Below are positions 8,434 to 18,113 of a stretch of 64,000 bases of DNA, piece by piece. The stretch comes from Hyphomicrobiales bacterium. Lineage in GTDB: Bacteria; Pseudomonadota; Alphaproteobacteria; Rhizobiales; Beijerinckiaceae. The stretch is taken from the NCBI GenBank assembly GCA_900470095.1, contig UBZM01000003.1, positions 42,165-106,164 of the forward strand, written 5' to 3'. Under the pieces are notes generated by a model, which did not search any database, had not been told where the DNA came from, and was given only the letters and a program-made list of their open reading frames with translations. Numbering within the stretch: the stretch's first letter is position 1; each line of letters begins with the position of its first letter. A program made the position numbers and the translations under genes.

Positions 8434-8967
8434 ATGATGAAAATGCAGCCACACGCCCACGCGCATGACGGCCATGACCATGCGGCCTGTCGCCATGCCC
8501 AGGATCACCAGCGTCATGCCGCGGAAGCGCTGGCGCGGGCCGAGAAGCTTTGCCGCGAGCGCGGCCTGAGATTGACGCCGATCCGCCGCAAGGCCCTCGA
8601 GGCCCTGCATGCCGACCACCGCCCGGTCGGCGCCTATGATCTGGCCGATCGCATCTCGCCGCCCGGTGGCCGGCGTCTCGCGCCGATCTCGGTCTATCGC
8701 GCCCTGGATTTCCTGGTCGAGCAGGGGTTCGTGCACCGCTTGAGTTCACGCAATGCCTATGTCGCCTGCCTGCACGGTCACGGCGCCAGTGACGTTGTCG
8801 CCTTCCTGATCTGTGAGACCTGTGGCGGAGTCGACGAGGATTCCTCGCCGGCCATGCGTCAGGCGGTGGCAGCGATCGTACAAGGGCGGCAATTCGTGCC
8901 CTCGCATCAGGTCGTCGAGATCGTCGGTCGCTGCGACCATTGCCGGAGCGCACATCCCCATGAATGA
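8434..8967 (+). CDS. zur: Fur-family zinc uptake regulator (Zur)
   Basis: A Fur-family repressor of about 177 residues with winged-helix DNA-binding and dimerisation domains. The N-terminus is strikingly His-rich ([22 protein letters not shown]). The recognition region reads [16 protein letters not shown] and [18 protein letters not shown]. Two Cys pairs (CETC and CDHC) fit the structural zinc site of Zur. ATGs at 8434, 8437 and 8443 are all possible and none has a strong ribosome binding site. The gene is divergent from bdhA and its stop overlaps the start of ispG by 8 nt. Its likely target is the zinc uptake module at 26.3-31.4 kb. Confidence 0.85.
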   Translation: MMKMQPHAHAHDGHDHAACRHAQDHQRHAAEALARAEKLCRERGLRLTPIRRKALEALHADHRPVGAYDLADRISPPGGRRLAPISVYRALDFLVEQGFVHRLSSRNAYVACLHGHGASDVVAFLICETCGGVDEDSSPAMRQAVAAIVQGRQFVPSHQVVEIVGRCDHCRSAHPHE

Positions 8968-10234
8968 AACGGTTCTTACGGCTGCGCTTGCCGATGTCGC
9001 CGGGCCGCGGCCGCGCCGCTACACCGTTCCGGTGAAGGTCGGAACCGTCGAAGTTGGTGGCGGCGCGCCGATCGTCGTGCAGTCGATGACGAATACCGAC
9101 ACCGCCGATATCGCGGCGACGGTCGGGCAAGTCGCCGCGCTGGCGCGTGCGGGGTCCGAGCTCGTTCGCATCACCGTCGATCGTGACGAGGCAGCGGCCG
9201 CCGTGCCGCATATCCGCGAGCGCCTCGATATCCTCGGCATCGACGTGCCGCTGGTCGGCGATTTCCACTATATCGGCCACAAGCTCCTGACGGATCACCC
9301 GGCCTGCGCGGAGGCGCTGGCAAAATACCGGATCAATCCCGGCAATGTCGGCTTCAAGGACAAGAAGGACCGGCAGTTCGGCCAGATCGTCGAGCTTGCG
9401 ATCAAGCATGGCAAGGCAGTCCGCATCGGCGCCAACTGGGGCTCGTTGGATCAGGAGTTGCTGACCGCGCTGATGGACGAGAATGCCTCCTCTCCGCAGC
9501 CGCTCGATGCGCGGGCAGTGATGCGCGAGGCCATGGTGCAGTCGGCCCTGCTCTCGGCCCAACGGGCCGAAGAGATCGGTCTGGCCAAGGACCGCATCAT
9601 CCTTTCGGCCAAGGTCTCGGGCGTGCAGGATCTGATCGCGGTCTACCGGACGCTTGCGGAGCGCGGCGACTATGCCATCCATCTTGGCCTGACCGAAGCG
9701 GGCATGGGCTCAAAGGGCCTGGTCGCGTCCTCGGCTGCGCTGGGTATCCTTCTGCAGGAAGGCATCGGCGACACGATCCGCTTCTCGCTGACCCCGGAGC
9801 CCGGCGGCGATCGGACGCTCGAGGTCAAGGCGTCGCAGGAATTGCTGCAGACCATGGGGTTCCGCGCCTTCGTGCCGCTGGTCGCGGCCTGCCCCGGCTG
9901 CGGCCGCACGACATCGACGGTATTCCAGGAACTGGCGCGGGATATCCAGAACTGGATTTCCTCCTCGATGCCGGACTGGAAGACGCGCTATCCCGGCGTC
10001 GAGATGCTGAACGTCGCTGTGATGGGCTGCATCGTGAACGGCCCGGGCGAATCCAAACATGCTGATATCGGCATCTCCCTGCCGGGAACGGGCGAGGTGC
10101 CGACCGCTCCGGTCTTCGTCGACGGCAAGAAGGTCGCGACATTGCGTGGCGCCGGAATCGCCACCGAATTCAAGGACATGGTCAACGCCTATATCGAGCG
10201 CCGCTATGGAATGCGCGCCGATGCGGCGGAGTGA
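8960..10234 (+). CDS. ispG: 4-hydroxy-3-methylbut-2-enyl diphosphate synthase (IspG/GcpE)
   Basis: Penultimate enzyme of the non-mevalonate (MEP) isoprenoid pathway, converting methylerythritol cyclodiphosphate to HMBPP with a 4Fe-4S cluster. It has 424 residues. The N-terminal TIM-barrel part contains [16 protein letters not shown] and YRINPGNVG. The C-terminal reductase-like domain carries the cluster ligands Cys311 and Cys314 (CPGCGRTT) and Cys357 (GCIVNGPGE). The ATG at 8960 fits the family N-terminus and overlaps the end of zur; an open frame continues upstream but encodes no family sequence. Confidence 0.97.
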   Translation: MNETVLTAALADVAGPRPRRYTVPVKVGTVEVGGGAPIVVQSMTNTDTADIAATVGQVAALARAGSELVRITVDRDEAAAAVPHIRERLDILGIDVPLVGDFHYIGHKLLTDHPACAEALAKYRINPGNVGFKDKKDRQFGQIVELAIKHGKAVRIGANWGSLDQELLTALMDENASSPQPLDARAVMREAMVQSALLSAQRAEEIGLAKDRIILSAKVSGVQDLIAVYRTLAERGDYAIHLGLTEAGMGSKGLVASSAALGILLQEGIGDTIRFSLTPEPGGDRTLEVKASQELLQTMGFRAFVPLVAACPGCGRTTSTVFQELARDIQNWISSSMPDWKTRYPGVEMLNVAVMGCIVNGPGESKHADIGISLPGTGEVPTAPVFVDGKKVATLRGAGIATEFKDMVNAYIERRYGMRADAAE

Positions 10235-10249
10235 GCCGGCTCTCCTTGT

Positions 10250-10269
10250 GCGCGGTTCGGCCGCGCGCC
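10250..10269 (+). terminator. Short GC hairpin after ispG
   Basis: A 6-bp GCGCGG/CCGCGC stem (10250-10255 with 10261-10266) with a TTCGG loop lies about 15 nt after the ispG stop and is followed by GCCTTT. This is a plausible but weak intrinsic terminator separating ispG from kup. Confidence 0.35.
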
Positions 10270-10340
10270 TTTGCGTGGTGGCGGCGTTATGTTAGAGGCC
10301 CCGGCCTTTCGCTGCATTGCAGCACCCGCGGAGAACCCTG

Positions 10341-12320
10341 ATGGGGCATGAGCAGCCGACTCCGCCGACCGGACAGGTTGGCGAGACACGTTTCGGCCTT
10401 GAAGACGGGCACGGCTCTTCTGCGAGCAGCGGGCATTCGACGGCAAGCTATACGGCTCTGGCACTCGGGGCGCTTGGCGTCGTCTATGGCGATATCGGGA
10501 CCAGTCCGCTCTACGCGTTGCGCGAGACCATCGTTACGGCGGCGGCCGTGCATGGCGGTGGCGGAACTGAAGTCGTGGCCGTGCCACGTGACATCGTCAT
10601 TGGCGTGCTTTCGCTAATTCTGTGGTCTCTCGTCATTGTCGTCACGCTGAAATATGTCGTGCTGCTGATGAGGGCGGACAATAATGGCGAGGGCGGCATC
10701 CTGACATTGGTGGCGCTGGCGCAGCGTGCGCTTGGGCGCATGCGGGGAGGCGTGGTGCTCTTCCTCGGCATGGCAGGCGCTGCGCTGTTCTATGGCGATG
10801 CGGTGATCACGCCTGCGATCTCCGTGCTCTCGGCGGTGGAGGGCATCAAGCTGGTGACGCCGGCGCTCGACGACTACGTCGTCACAATCGCGTCCGTGAT
10901 CCTCGTCGGCCTGTTCATGGTGCAGAGCCACGGCACCGCCAAGGTGGCGACCTTCTTCGGGCCGATCATGCTGCTCTGGTTCGCGACCCTGGCTGGGCTC
11001 GGCATCCTCCACATCGCGGACGATGTCGGTGTGCTCGCAGCGATCAATCCCTATTATGGCCTGCGCTTCTTCGTCGACCATCCGAACGTGTCGCTGGCCG
11101 TGCTCGGTTCGGTCTGCCTGGCGGTGACCGGCGCCGAAGCCCTCTATGCCGATATGGGCCATTTCGGCCGAGGACCGATCCGCAGCGCCTGGATCTACCT
11201 CGTCTTCCCCGCTCTGGTGCTGAACTATCTCGGCCAGGGCGCGTTGATCCTGTCCGACCCAACCGCGATCGACAACCCGTTCTACAAGCTGGCGCCGGAC
11301 GGCTTCATCCTGCCGCTCGTGATCATGGCGACGGTTGCGACGATCATTGCCAGCCAGGCCGTGATCACCGGGGCGTTCTCGCTGACACGTCAGGCGATCC
11401 AGCTCGGCCTGATGCCGCGCCTGGAAATCCGTCATACTTCCGAGCACACTTCCGGACAGATCTATATTCCGCGCATCAACATGCTGCTGCTGCTCGTGGT
11501 GCTGCTGCTGGTCTGGAGCTTCAAGACGTCGTCGAGCCTATCGCATGCCTACGGCATCGCGGTTTTCGGCACGATGGTCGTCAGCTCGCTGCTCGCCTTC
11601 ATCGTCATCGAGAAAAGCTGGGGCTGGAGCCGCCCGGCTGCAGCCGCCTTGATCCTGCCGTTTCTGGTGATCGACGTCGCGTTCTTTACCGCGAACCTGC
11701 TGAAGCTCTTCAGTGGCGGCTACATGCCGGTGCTGCTGGCCATCGCGCTGGTTGTCCTGATGGCGACCTGGGTGCGCGGCACCCGGATCCTGTTCGACAA
11801 GACCCGCAAGACCGATGTCCCGCTGCTCGAGTTGGTCGCGATGCTCTCCAAGAGCCCGCCCGTCCGGGTCAAGGGCATGGCGGTGTTCCTGACCAGCGAC
11901 CCGCAGACCGCGCCGGCGTCGCTGCTGCACAACCTGAAGCACAACAAGGTGTTGCATGATCGCAACGTCATCCTGACCGTGCGATCGGCCGATACGCCAC
12001 GCGTCGCCGACGAAGAGCGCGTTCGCCTCTCGCGCATCACCGACGATTTCTGGCGCGTCGAACTGGTCTATGGCTACATGGAGAGCCCGAACGTGCCAAA
12101 GGGGCTGGCCATGCTGCGCAAGCAGGGCTTCAAGTTCGACATCATGTCGACCTCATTCTTCCTGTCGCGGCGTTCGATCAAGGCCTCGCCGCAATCGGGC
12201 ATGCCGATCTGGCAGGACAAGCTCTATATCACCCTGACCAAGAGCGCGACGGACGCGACCAGCTTCTTCCAGATCCCGACTGGTCGCGTGGTCGAGGTCG
12301 GGACACAAGTGACGGTGTAA
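10341..12320 (+). CDS. kup: Low-affinity potassium uptake protein Kup
   Basis: A 659-residue K+/H+ symporter of the KUP/HAK/KT family in the inner membrane. The diagnostic first helix reads [20 protein letters not shown]. It is followed by [11 protein letters not shown] and [19 protein letters not shown], about 12 membrane helices in all, then a soluble C-terminal domain of about 170 residues. The ATG at 10341 has GGAG 8 nt upstream; an upstream in-frame TTG does not. It is transcribed alone, and a large two-hairpin repeat follows it. Confidence 0.95.
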   Translation: MGHEQPTPPTGQVGETRFGLEDGHGSSASSGHSTASYTALALGALGVVYGDIGTSPLYALRETIVTAAAVHGGGGTEVVAVPRDIVIGVLSLILWSLVIVVTLKYVVLLMRADNNGEGGILTLVALAQRALGRMRGGVVLFLGMAGAALFYGDAVITPAISVLSAVEGIKLVTPALDDYVVTIASVILVGLFMVQSHGTAKVATFFGPIMLLWFATLAGLGILHIADDVGVLAAINPYYGLRFFVDHPNVSLAVLGSVCLAVTGAEALYADMGHFGRGPIRSAWIYLVFPALVLNYLGQGALILSDPTAIDNPFYKLAPDGFILPLVIMATVATIIASQAVITGAFSLTRQAIQLGLMPRLEIRHTSEHTSGQIYIPRINMLLLLVVLLLVWSFKTSSSLSHAYGIAVFGTMVVSSLLAFIVIEKSWGWSRPAAAALILPFLVIDVAFFTANLLKLFSGGYMPVLLAIALVVLMATWVRGTRILFDKTRKTDVPLLELVAMLSKSPPVRVKGMAVFLTSDPQTAPASLLHNLKHNKVLHDRNVILTVRSADTPRVADEERVRLSRITDDFWRVELVYGYMESPNVPKGLAMLRKQGFKFDIMSTSFFLSRRSIKASPQSGMPIWQDKLYITLTKSATDATSFFQIPTGRVVEVGTQVTV

Positions 12321-12367
12321 CGCGGCATAACAGGGACGCGCCGAGACTGCGTCGCCCTTGGATACTG

Positions 12368-12468
12368 GATCGTCGGACCGGATATCGTATCCGGTCCGAC
12401 GATCTAGGCTTATGTGTGTGCATCGGCTTTTCCGAAAACCGCAATCCACTTTTCGGGCCGATGCTTTA
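12368..12468. repeat. Two-hairpin intergenic repeat, copy B
   Basis: Hairpin 1 is a perfect 17-bp inverted repeat (12368-12384 with 12388-12404, loop TCG). Hairpin 2 (12420-12464) has outer arms GCATCGGC/GCCGATGC and inner arms CCGAAAA/TTTTCGG. Copy A at 6369-6461 shares the layout and most of hairpin 2. It lies between the convergent kup and GNAT genes, a position suited to bidirectional transcription termination. Hairpin 2 resembles a palindromic repeat family widespread in Hyphomicrobiales. Confidence 0.8.
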
Positions 12469-12538
12469 GACTGTCGATATCCAGGCCTGGATCAGGGGCC
12501 ACTCTTCGGTCGCCGGTGAAGGCGGCCAGGGCACGGCA

Positions 12539-13300
12539 TCATTCCCGGATGCGCGTCTCGTAGGCGTAGAGCCGGCGAAAGCCGAGGCTGGCATAAAGGC
12601 CGATCGCGACCGCATTCGTCTGGTCGACCTGGAGATAGGCGCGGTCGCAATCAAGCCGTCGCGACCAGCTCATCAGGCCGGAGACCATGCGCCGACCGAG
12701 GCCCTGTCCGCGATGACCGGCATCGACGACGATCGAGCCGATCTCGGCCATGCCGCGCTCGGCGACGGCCATGCCATAGGCCACCGGCTCGCCGCCATGG
12801 ACCAGCGTGGCGAAAGCCGCTGGCAGGCGCACCTTCTCGACGATCGCCGCCAGCTTGGTTTCGCTGCGTCTCGAGCCGGCCTGATGCGACGTCACGCCCG
12901 CGATCCAGTCCCGGCTCGGGCGCGCCTCGATCTGAAGCGCGGGCTCGACCTCCGGCGGCTTGCCGTCGAGATCGGCAATCAGCCCAAAGGATGCATCCTT
13001 CAGCCGGTAGCCGCGGGCGAGGATGCGCGCGCGCGTCGCTGCCGAGATCAGCGGGGTCAGCCTGACACAGGGCGGTAGACCGTCCGCCCTGTAGAAATCC
13101 TCGATCAGTTCGAGGGTGGCATCATCGAGCTCGGCCTCCAGCTTCAAGGGCGAGGCCGAATTCGCCCGGCCGGAATAGCCGTTGGCGAAGCGCACCACCC
13201 AGTCGCCGATCAGCAGGGTCGAGGGAGCCGGCCAGGCGTTGACGATGCGCCTTTCGCATTCGACGATGCTTGCCGGGTCGTGCGGAACATCATCGATCAT
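12539..13300 (-). CDS. GNAT family N-acetyltransferase
   Basis: A 253-residue acetyltransferase. The acetyl-CoA binding region near the C-terminus reads IGSIVVDAGHRGQGLGRRMVSGL, matching the GNAT motif A (R/Q-x-x-G-x-G/A). It is followed by the typical end LQVDQTNAVAIGLYASLGFRRLYAYETR. The N-terminal half is a diverged GNAT-like domain. The substrate cannot be predicted. The ATG at 13300 overlaps the cupin gene's stop by 1 nt, so this is the third gene of a minus-strand operon with glyoxalase II and the cupin protein. Confidence 0.87.
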   Translation of the reverse strand: MIDDVPHDPASIVECERRIVNAWPAPSTLLIGDWVVRFANGYSGRANSASPLKLEAELDDATLELIEDFYRADGLPPCVRLTPLISAATRARILARGYRLKDASFGLIADLDGKPPEVEPALQIEARPSRDWIAGVTSHQAGSRRSETKLAAIVEKVRLPAAFATLVHGGEPVAYGMAVAERGMAEIGSIVVDAGHRGQGLGRRMVSGLMSWSRRLDCDRAYLQVDQTNAVAIGLYASLGFRRLYAYETRIRE

Positions 13301-13764
13301 CAGGCGCCTCGTGCCGCGCGGGGTTGGGGCCGCCAGCCTGGTGGCGCCATCTCGAAGCCGGAGAAGTCGAAACCGGGCGCGACCGTGCAGCCAACCAGCG
13401 TCCAGGCGCCGAGCGAGGTCGCGCTTTGCCACCAGCCGGTCGGCACCACGAATTGCGGGCGCTGCCCGGCGACGAGGTTGCGGCCGAGATGATGCGCCGA
13501 GGCGTCATGGCCGTTTGGCGACACGCTGATCACCAGCGGTGCACCGGCATAATGGTGCCAGATCTCGGCGGCATCGACGCGGTGCCATTCCGATGTCTGG
13601 CCGGTGTCGAGCAGATAATAGATCGCCGTCGAAAAGCCGCGCCCCTCCGGCCCGACCTCGTCGCGAAAGGTCTCGCGATAATGGCCGCCTTCCGGATGCG
13701 GCTTGAGCTCGAGCAGGCGAATGATTTCTGCTGCGCTCAATCCGTCGAGCCGGTTCATCGACAT
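13300..13764 (-). CDS. Cupin_5 (DUF985) family protein
   Basis: A 154-residue single-domain cupin. LELKPHPEGGHYRETFRD and the central TAIYYLLDTGQTSEWHRVDAAEIWHHYAG are hallmarks of the DUF985/cupin_5 family. The end GCTVAPGFDFSGFEMA completes the barrel. Family members are beta-barrels with unclear substrates, and some resemble sugar epimerases. It sits between glyoxalase II (3 nt gap) and a GNAT enzyme (1 nt overlap), so it is translated within that operon. Start at 13764; a second ATG two codons later is equally possible. Confidence 0.88.
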   Translation of the reverse strand: MSMNRLDGLSAAEIIRLLELKPHPEGGHYRETFRDEVGPEGRGFSTAIYYLLDTGQTSEWHRVDAAEIWHHYAGAPLVISVSPNGHDASAHHLGRNLVAGQRPQFVVPTGWWQSATSLGAWTLVGCTVAPGFDFSGFEMAPPGWRPQPRAARGA

Positions 13765-13767
13765 CGC

Positions 13768-14532
13768 TCAGAACCTGTTCTTGGCTTCACGAAGTGCCGC
13801 GAAGACCGTGCCGGGCTCACCCCCGGCAAGGCCGGCAGAGGTTGCAAGCGCGGCTTGCCCAGCGCGGAAGAAGGGATTGGTAGCCTTCTCCTCGCCGATC
13901 GTGGTCAGTGCCCAGAACCGCCCTGCCGCCTTGGCGGTCTCGGCCTCGGCGAATCTGGTTTTCAGCACCGCATTGGCGGGATCCACCGACATCGCAAAAC
14001 GGGCATTGGCGAGGGTATAGTCGTGCCCCGTGATCAGCTGGGTGTCGTCGGGCAGGGTCATGATCCGCGACAGCGACGTCCACATGGCGGGCAGTTGCCC
14101 CGGCTGAACGCGTCCGCAGCCCATGACGAAGACGACATCGCCGACGAGTGCGAGCCGGGTCTGTTCGCCGACAAAGGTCAGATGCCCATCGGCGTGGCCC
14201 GGTGTGTGCCAGACGTCGAAGACGAAGCCTCCGAGCGGAACGCGGTCGCCTTCGCCGACGACGGTGTCGACGGGGGCCGCATCCCGGGCGTCCGCAGGGC
14301 CGTAGACTGTCGCGCCCGTCGCTTGCTTGAGTTCGGCGACGCCCTGGACATGGTCGAAATGGGAATGGGTGATGAAGATGTCGGAGATGACCCAGCCCTT
14401 CTCCTCGGCTGCGGCCAGCACCTCCTTTGCGTCGGGGACGTCGACCGCTGCACAGGCATGGGTCGCAGGATCGCGAATCAAGGCGCCGGCGTTGTCGCTC
14501 AGCGTGCGGAAGACATGGATGTCGAGGGACAT
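13768..14532 (-). CDS. gloB: Hydroxyacylglutathione hydrolase (glyoxalase II)
   Basis: A 254-residue metallo-beta-lactamase-fold thioesterase hydrolysing S-lactoylglutathione to lactate in methylglyoxal detoxification. The binuclear metal motif is THSHFDHVQG. Further metal-binding His and Asp residues appear in HTPGHADGH, LVGDVVF and ITGHDYT. The C-terminal helical domain keeps the glyoxalase II signature region NAVLKTR and TNPFFR. It is the first gene of a minus-strand operon with the cupin and GNAT genes, and divergent from the methyltransferase gene at 14686. Confidence 0.93.
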   Translation of the reverse strand: MSLDIHVFRTLSDNAGALIRDPATHACAAVDVPDAKEVLAAAEEKGWVISDIFITHSHFDHVQGVAELKQATGATVYGPADARDAAPVDTVVGEGDRVPLGGFVFDVWHTPGHADGHLTFVGEQTRLALVGDVVFVMGCGRVQPGQLPAMWTSLSRIMTLPDDTQLITGHDYTLANARFAMSVDPANAVLKTRFAEAETAKAAGRFWALTTIGEEKATNPFFRAGQAALATSAGLAGGEPGTVFAALREAKNRF

Positions 14533-14685
14533 GGAAGGCTCCTGGCGCGGGAAGCGAAGGATAACCGCCGGGAGGCGATCAGCGCATCATGAATTGGGGC
14601 ATGACCGGCTCGCGATCAAGCATGGCCGCGTGCTGCTCAAGCAGAACCCTGTGCCCTTGCGTCGGCGTCACCGCCGGTCCATCTC

Positions 14686-15459
14686 ATGCTCATGGCTCTC
14701 GACGTCGTCGACCTTCGCGCATTCTATGCCAGTCCCCTCGGACATGTCGCCCGGCGCTTCATCGGTCGGGCGATGCTGCGTTTCTGGCCGGATTGTGGGC
14801 GCCAGCGCCTGCTCGGCCTGGGTTTCTGCACCCCCTACCTGACGGTGCTTGGCGCCAATGCCGAGCGCGTGCTCGCCTTCATGCCGGCGGCGCAAGGCGT
14901 GGTGAACTGGCCGTCGGAAGGTCTCTCTGCCTCGGCGCTGGTCGAGCCGACTCTGCTGCCCTTGCCGACAGCCTCGGTCGACAGGGTCGTGCTGGTTCAT
15001 GCTCTTGAGGAGACCGAGAGCCCCGATGACCTGCTCGATGAGGTGGCGCGCGTGCTCAGCCCCGGTGGCCGCATGCTCGTCGTTGCGCCCAATCGTCGTG
15101 GTCTTTGGGCCCGGATGGACGGGACCCCCTTTGGTCACGGCCGCCCGTTCAGCCGTTCGCAGCTCGAATCGCTGATGCGCGGCGCGACCTTCGCTCCTGA
15201 GAACTGGGCTGAGGCGCTCTATGTGCCTCCGCTCAAACGCAAGTTGTTCATGCGCTCTGCCCCGGCCTGGGAGCGGGTTGGCTCGGGGCTGTCGCTGCCC
15301 TTCGCCGGCGTCCATGTCATCGATGCGACCAAGCAGTTCTATCGCCGGGCGCCGCTGCGTGCGACGCGGCGTAGTTTTGCCTTTCGTCCTGTCCTGCTGC
15401 CCCAGCCCACCCCCACGCCGCGATTGGGCGAAGCGCCGGACAAGCGCCCGGCGGGTTGA
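14686..15459 (+). CDS. SAM-dependent methyltransferase domain protein
   Basis: A 257-residue protein with a methyltransferase-type core: LGFCTPYLTVLGANAERVL as a degenerate motif I, and DRVVLVHALEETESPDDLLDEVARVLSPGGRMLVVAPNR as the central post-motif region. The glycine-rich loop is weaker than usual, so cofactor binding is likely but not certain. The C-terminus is a Pro/Arg-rich tail. In related genomes this gene commonly lies divergent from gloB, as here. Substrate unknown. ATGs at 14686 and 14692 are both possible starts. Confidence 0.8.
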   Translation: MLMALDVVDLRAFYASPLGHVARRFIGRAMLRFWPDCGRQRLLGLGFCTPYLTVLGANAERVLAFMPAAQGVVNWPSEGLSASALVEPTLLPLPTASVDRVVLVHALEETESPDDLLDEVARVLSPGGRMLVVAPNRRGLWARMDGTPFGHGRPFSRSQLESLMRGATFAPENWAEALYVPPLKRKLFMRSAPAWERVGSGLSLPFAGVHVIDATKQFYRRAPLRATRRSFAFRPVLLPQPTPTPRLGEAPDKRPAG

Positions 15460-15557
15460 CAATCGCAGCGTGGCACGGCCAAGGTCCGCCGCTTTTCGGG
15501 CCCCGGTCTTCCGTCTCCCCCTGCGGATCGACGGCCCCGCCCCAGAACTGGATCACA

Positions 15558-16511
15558 ATGCGTAGCTATCTTGATTTCGAGAAACCGGTCGCCGAGCTTG
15601 AGGCGAAGGCGGATGAATTGCGTGCCCTGGATGCAAAGGGGGACGGTTATTCTCTGTCCGAGGAGATCGGGAAGCTCGATGCCAAGGCGAGCCAGGCGCT
15701 CAAGGACCTCTATGGCGCCCTGACGCCCTGGCAGAAGACATTGGTCGCCCGGCATCCGCAGCGACCGCACTTCATCGATTACTGCGCGGCGCTGATCACC
15801 GAATTCACGCCGCTCGCGGGCGACCGCGCCTTCGGTGAGGACGAGGCGATCGTCGGCGGTTTCGGGCGCTTCCGGGGCCAGCCGGTCTGCGTGATGGGAC
15901 AGGAGAAGGGCAACAGCACCGAGACCCGCATCCGGCACAATTTCGGCATGCCGAAGCCTGAAGGCTATCGCAAGGCCGTCCGCCTGGCCGAACTTGCCGA
16001 CCGTTTCGGCCTGCCGGTTCTGAGCTTCGTCGACACCGCCGGTGCCTATCCGGGGATCGAGGCCGAGGAGCGGGGGCAGGCGGAAGCGATTGCGCGCTCG
16101 ACTGAAGCCTGGCTCGGTCTGCGCAGCCCGAGCGTCGCGCTGGTGATCGGCGAGGGTGGATCAGGCGGCGCCATCGCGATCGCGGCCGCAAGCCGCGTGA
16201 TGATGATGGAACATGCGATCTATTCGGTGATCTCGCCGGAGGGAGCGGCCTCGATTCTCTGGCGCGATACGGCTCGCGCCCAGGATGCAGCGACCGGCAT
16301 GAAGATCACGGCGCAGGATCTGCTGAGGTTCGGCATCATCGACCGGATCGTCAGCGAGCCGACCGGAGGGGCGCATCGCGATCCCGAGATGGCGATTTCG
16401 CGCGCTGGCGATGCGATCGCAGCCGCTCTGTCCGATCTCGCGGGGCTCACGGCCGAGCAGATCGTCACACAGCGCGAGGAGAAATTCCTCGCGATCGGCC
16501 GCAGCCTTTGA
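15558..16511 (+). CDS. accA: Acetyl-CoA carboxylase carboxyltransferase subunit alpha
   Basis: A 317-residue alpha subunit of the carboxyltransferase that, with AccD, makes malonyl-CoA for fatty-acid synthesis. It starts MRSYLDFEKPVAELE, the normal AccA N-terminus, at 15558; an in-frame ATG at 15456 adds unrelated sequence. Crotonase-fold signatures are LSFVDTAGAYPGIEAEERGQ and IGEGGSGGAIAIAAA, followed by YSVISPEGAASILWRD. It follows the methyltransferase gene by about 100 nt. No accD is seen in the window. Confidence 0.97.
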   Translation: MRSYLDFEKPVAELEAKADELRALDAKGDGYSLSEEIGKLDAKASQALKDLYGALTPWQKTLVARHPQRPHFIDYCAALITEFTPLAGDRAFGEDEAIVGGFGRFRGQPVCVMGQEKGNSTETRIRHNFGMPKPEGYRKAVRLAELADRFGLPVLSFVDTAGAYPGIEAEERGQAEAIARSTEAWLGLRSPSVALVIGEGGSGGAIAIAAASRVMMMEHAIYSVISPEGAASILWRDTARAQDAATGMKITAQDLLRFGIIDRIVSEPTGGAHRDPEMAISRAGDAIAAALSDLAGLTAEQIVTQREEKFLAIGRSL

Positions 16512-16679
16512 GCTTCGCTATCCCGCTGTTTACGCTTCCTTTACCGTATGGCCAGATGTGACCCCCTTGTGGTAAGGAACGGTCAAGCCTAACGCTTCAC
16601 AACCATGATGAGCGGCACGATTTTGCCGTCTTGAGCATACAAGGTCGGCGACGACCGCTTGATCAATGGGATCGACGAC

Positions 16680-18107
16680 GTGGCAGCAAGACACTTCGCC
16701 CTCGTGGCGCTCGTTGCTTTGACCTTGGGCGCCTGCGAAGAGGAGCGGTATCGCGGCTCTGCGCGCCATAACATTCCGATCCCATCGGCGACCTATGCGC
16801 TGATGTCCGAGAAGGGCATGAGCAAGGATCAGCCGATCCTGATCCGCTCCTACAAGAAGGAGTCGGAGCTCGAGGTCTGGAAGCGTAAGGGCGATGGCCG
16901 CTACGCGTTGCTGAAGACCTTCCCGATGTGCCGCTGGTCCGGCCAGCTCGGTCCGAAGGTCCGCGAGGGCGATCGCATGGCACCGGAGGGCTTCTATGCC
17001 ATTTCCCCGGGGCAGATGAACCCGAATTCGTCCTATTATGTCTCGTTCAACATGGGCTACCCCAATGCCTATGACCGGTCGCACGGGCGCACGGGCGCGC
17101 ATTTGATGGTCCATGGCGCCTGCTCCTCGGCCGGCTGCTATTCGATGACCGACGATCAAATCGGCGAGATCTATGCGCTGGTGCGCGAGGCACAGGGCGC
17201 CGGCCAGAAGGCCGTGCAGATGCAGGCTTTCCCCTTCCGGATGACGCCGGAAAATCTCGCCAAGCACCGTCTCGACCCCAATATCGCCTTCTGGAAGAAT
17301 CTGAAGGAAGGCTCGGACTATTTCGAGGTCGCCAAGGATGAGCCGAGCGTCGGTGTCAGCGGCGGCCGCTACGTCTTCAACGGCGGCAATCTCGGCGAGG
17401 CCGTGGCGCAGAAGCGCCAGCAGGACGAAGTCCAGGTTGCGGCGCTGGTGGCCAAAGGCACGCCGGCGGTGAAGCTGATCTATGATGACGGCGACCAGCA
17501 CAGCTCCTTCAAGCAGACGCTCGTCGCGGGTGGTTCCGATTCGCTGAACAGGTCGGCGTCCTGGGCTTCACGCGATGTCGGCATCAGCCGCCCCGACGCG
17601 CTGACGATTGGCCCGCGCGTCGTCGTGCTGGACGACAAGGGACGGACCAAGGCGACCGTGCGTGCGGTTTCGGCCGATAATGAGGCCGTCCTTGCGGCAG
17701 TTGCCTCCGCGCCGGCCGAAGTGGCGACGCCGGTTGCTGCTCCCGCGGTGGCAGCCAAGCCCGCCGCTGCGCCGGCCGCTGTCTCTGCCACGACTCAGAT
17801 GGCCAAGGTCCTGCCGGGTGCCGCCCAGCAGGCGCCCGTCGTCACCAGCGCGGTGCCGGCCGCTCCCGCCGCGAGCGCTGTCGCTGACAATCGGCCCTTC
17901 TATCAGCGTGCGCTGAGCTTCGTGCCCTTGATCGGTGGCTCAGCCCAGCCCGTGGAAGCGCCAGTGGCTGCGCCGGTCGCTTCCGTGGTCCCGGCAAAGC
18001 CGACCAACATGCGCACGCCGCTGCCGCCGCGTCGCGCAGACACGCTGCGCACGACGCAGCTCGACCAGTCGAACGCGGCCTATTCCAGTCAGTCCGCGAC
18101 CCGCTGA
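16680..18107 (+). CDS. L,D-transpeptidase (YkuD/YafK type) lipoprotein
   Basis: A 475-residue cell-envelope protein. A short Arg/His start and hydrophobic helix end in the lipobox LGAC (Cys19), so it is probably lipidated. The YkuD catalytic motif is VHGACSSAGCYSMTD with the nucleophile at Cys153. The preceding GDRMAPEGFYAISPGQMNP is typical of YafK-like enzymes. The last 170 residues are an Ala/Pro/Val-rich low-complexity tail ending RRADTLRTTQLDQS, probably spanning to or contacting the wall. The GTG at 16680 is my choice; a TTG at 16659 is the alternative. It likely makes 3-3 cross-links or attaches outer-membrane proteins to peptidoglycan. Confidence 0.85.
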   Translation: MAARHFALVALVALTLGACEEERYRGSARHNIPIPSATYALMSEKGMSKDQPILIRSYKKESELEVWKRKGDGRYALLKTFPMCRWSGQLGPKVREGDRMAPEGFYAISPGQMNPNSSYYVSFNMGYPNAYDRSHGRTGAHLMVHGACSSAGCYSMTDDQIGEIYALVREAQGAGQKAVQMQAFPFRMTPENLAKHRLDPNIAFWKNLKEGSDYFEVAKDEPSVGVSGGRYVFNGGNLGEAVAQKRQQDEVQVAALVAKGTPAVKLIYDDGDQHSSFKQTLVAGGSDSLNRSASWASRDVGISRPDALTIGPRVVVLDDKGRTKATVRAVSADNEAVLAAVASAPAEVATPVAAPAVAAKPAAAPAAVSATTQMAKVLPGAAQQAPVVTSAVPAAPAASAVADNRPFYQRALSFVPLIGGSAQPVEAPVAAPVASVVPAKPTNMRTPLPPRRADTLRTTQLDQSNAAYSSQSATR

Positions 18108-18113
18108 GTCCCC

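Noticed and set aside
8117..9682. A 521-codon minus-strand open frame across zur and ispG
   Set aside because: It spans two confidently identified plus-strand genes and the divergent promoter, and its product has no recognisable domain.
17680..18107. Ala/Pro/Val-rich tail of the L,D-transpeptidase considered as a frameshift artefact
   Set aside because: The frame stays open with consistent codon use to a natural stop and a terminator. Low-complexity Ala/Pro tails are common in cell-envelope proteins.
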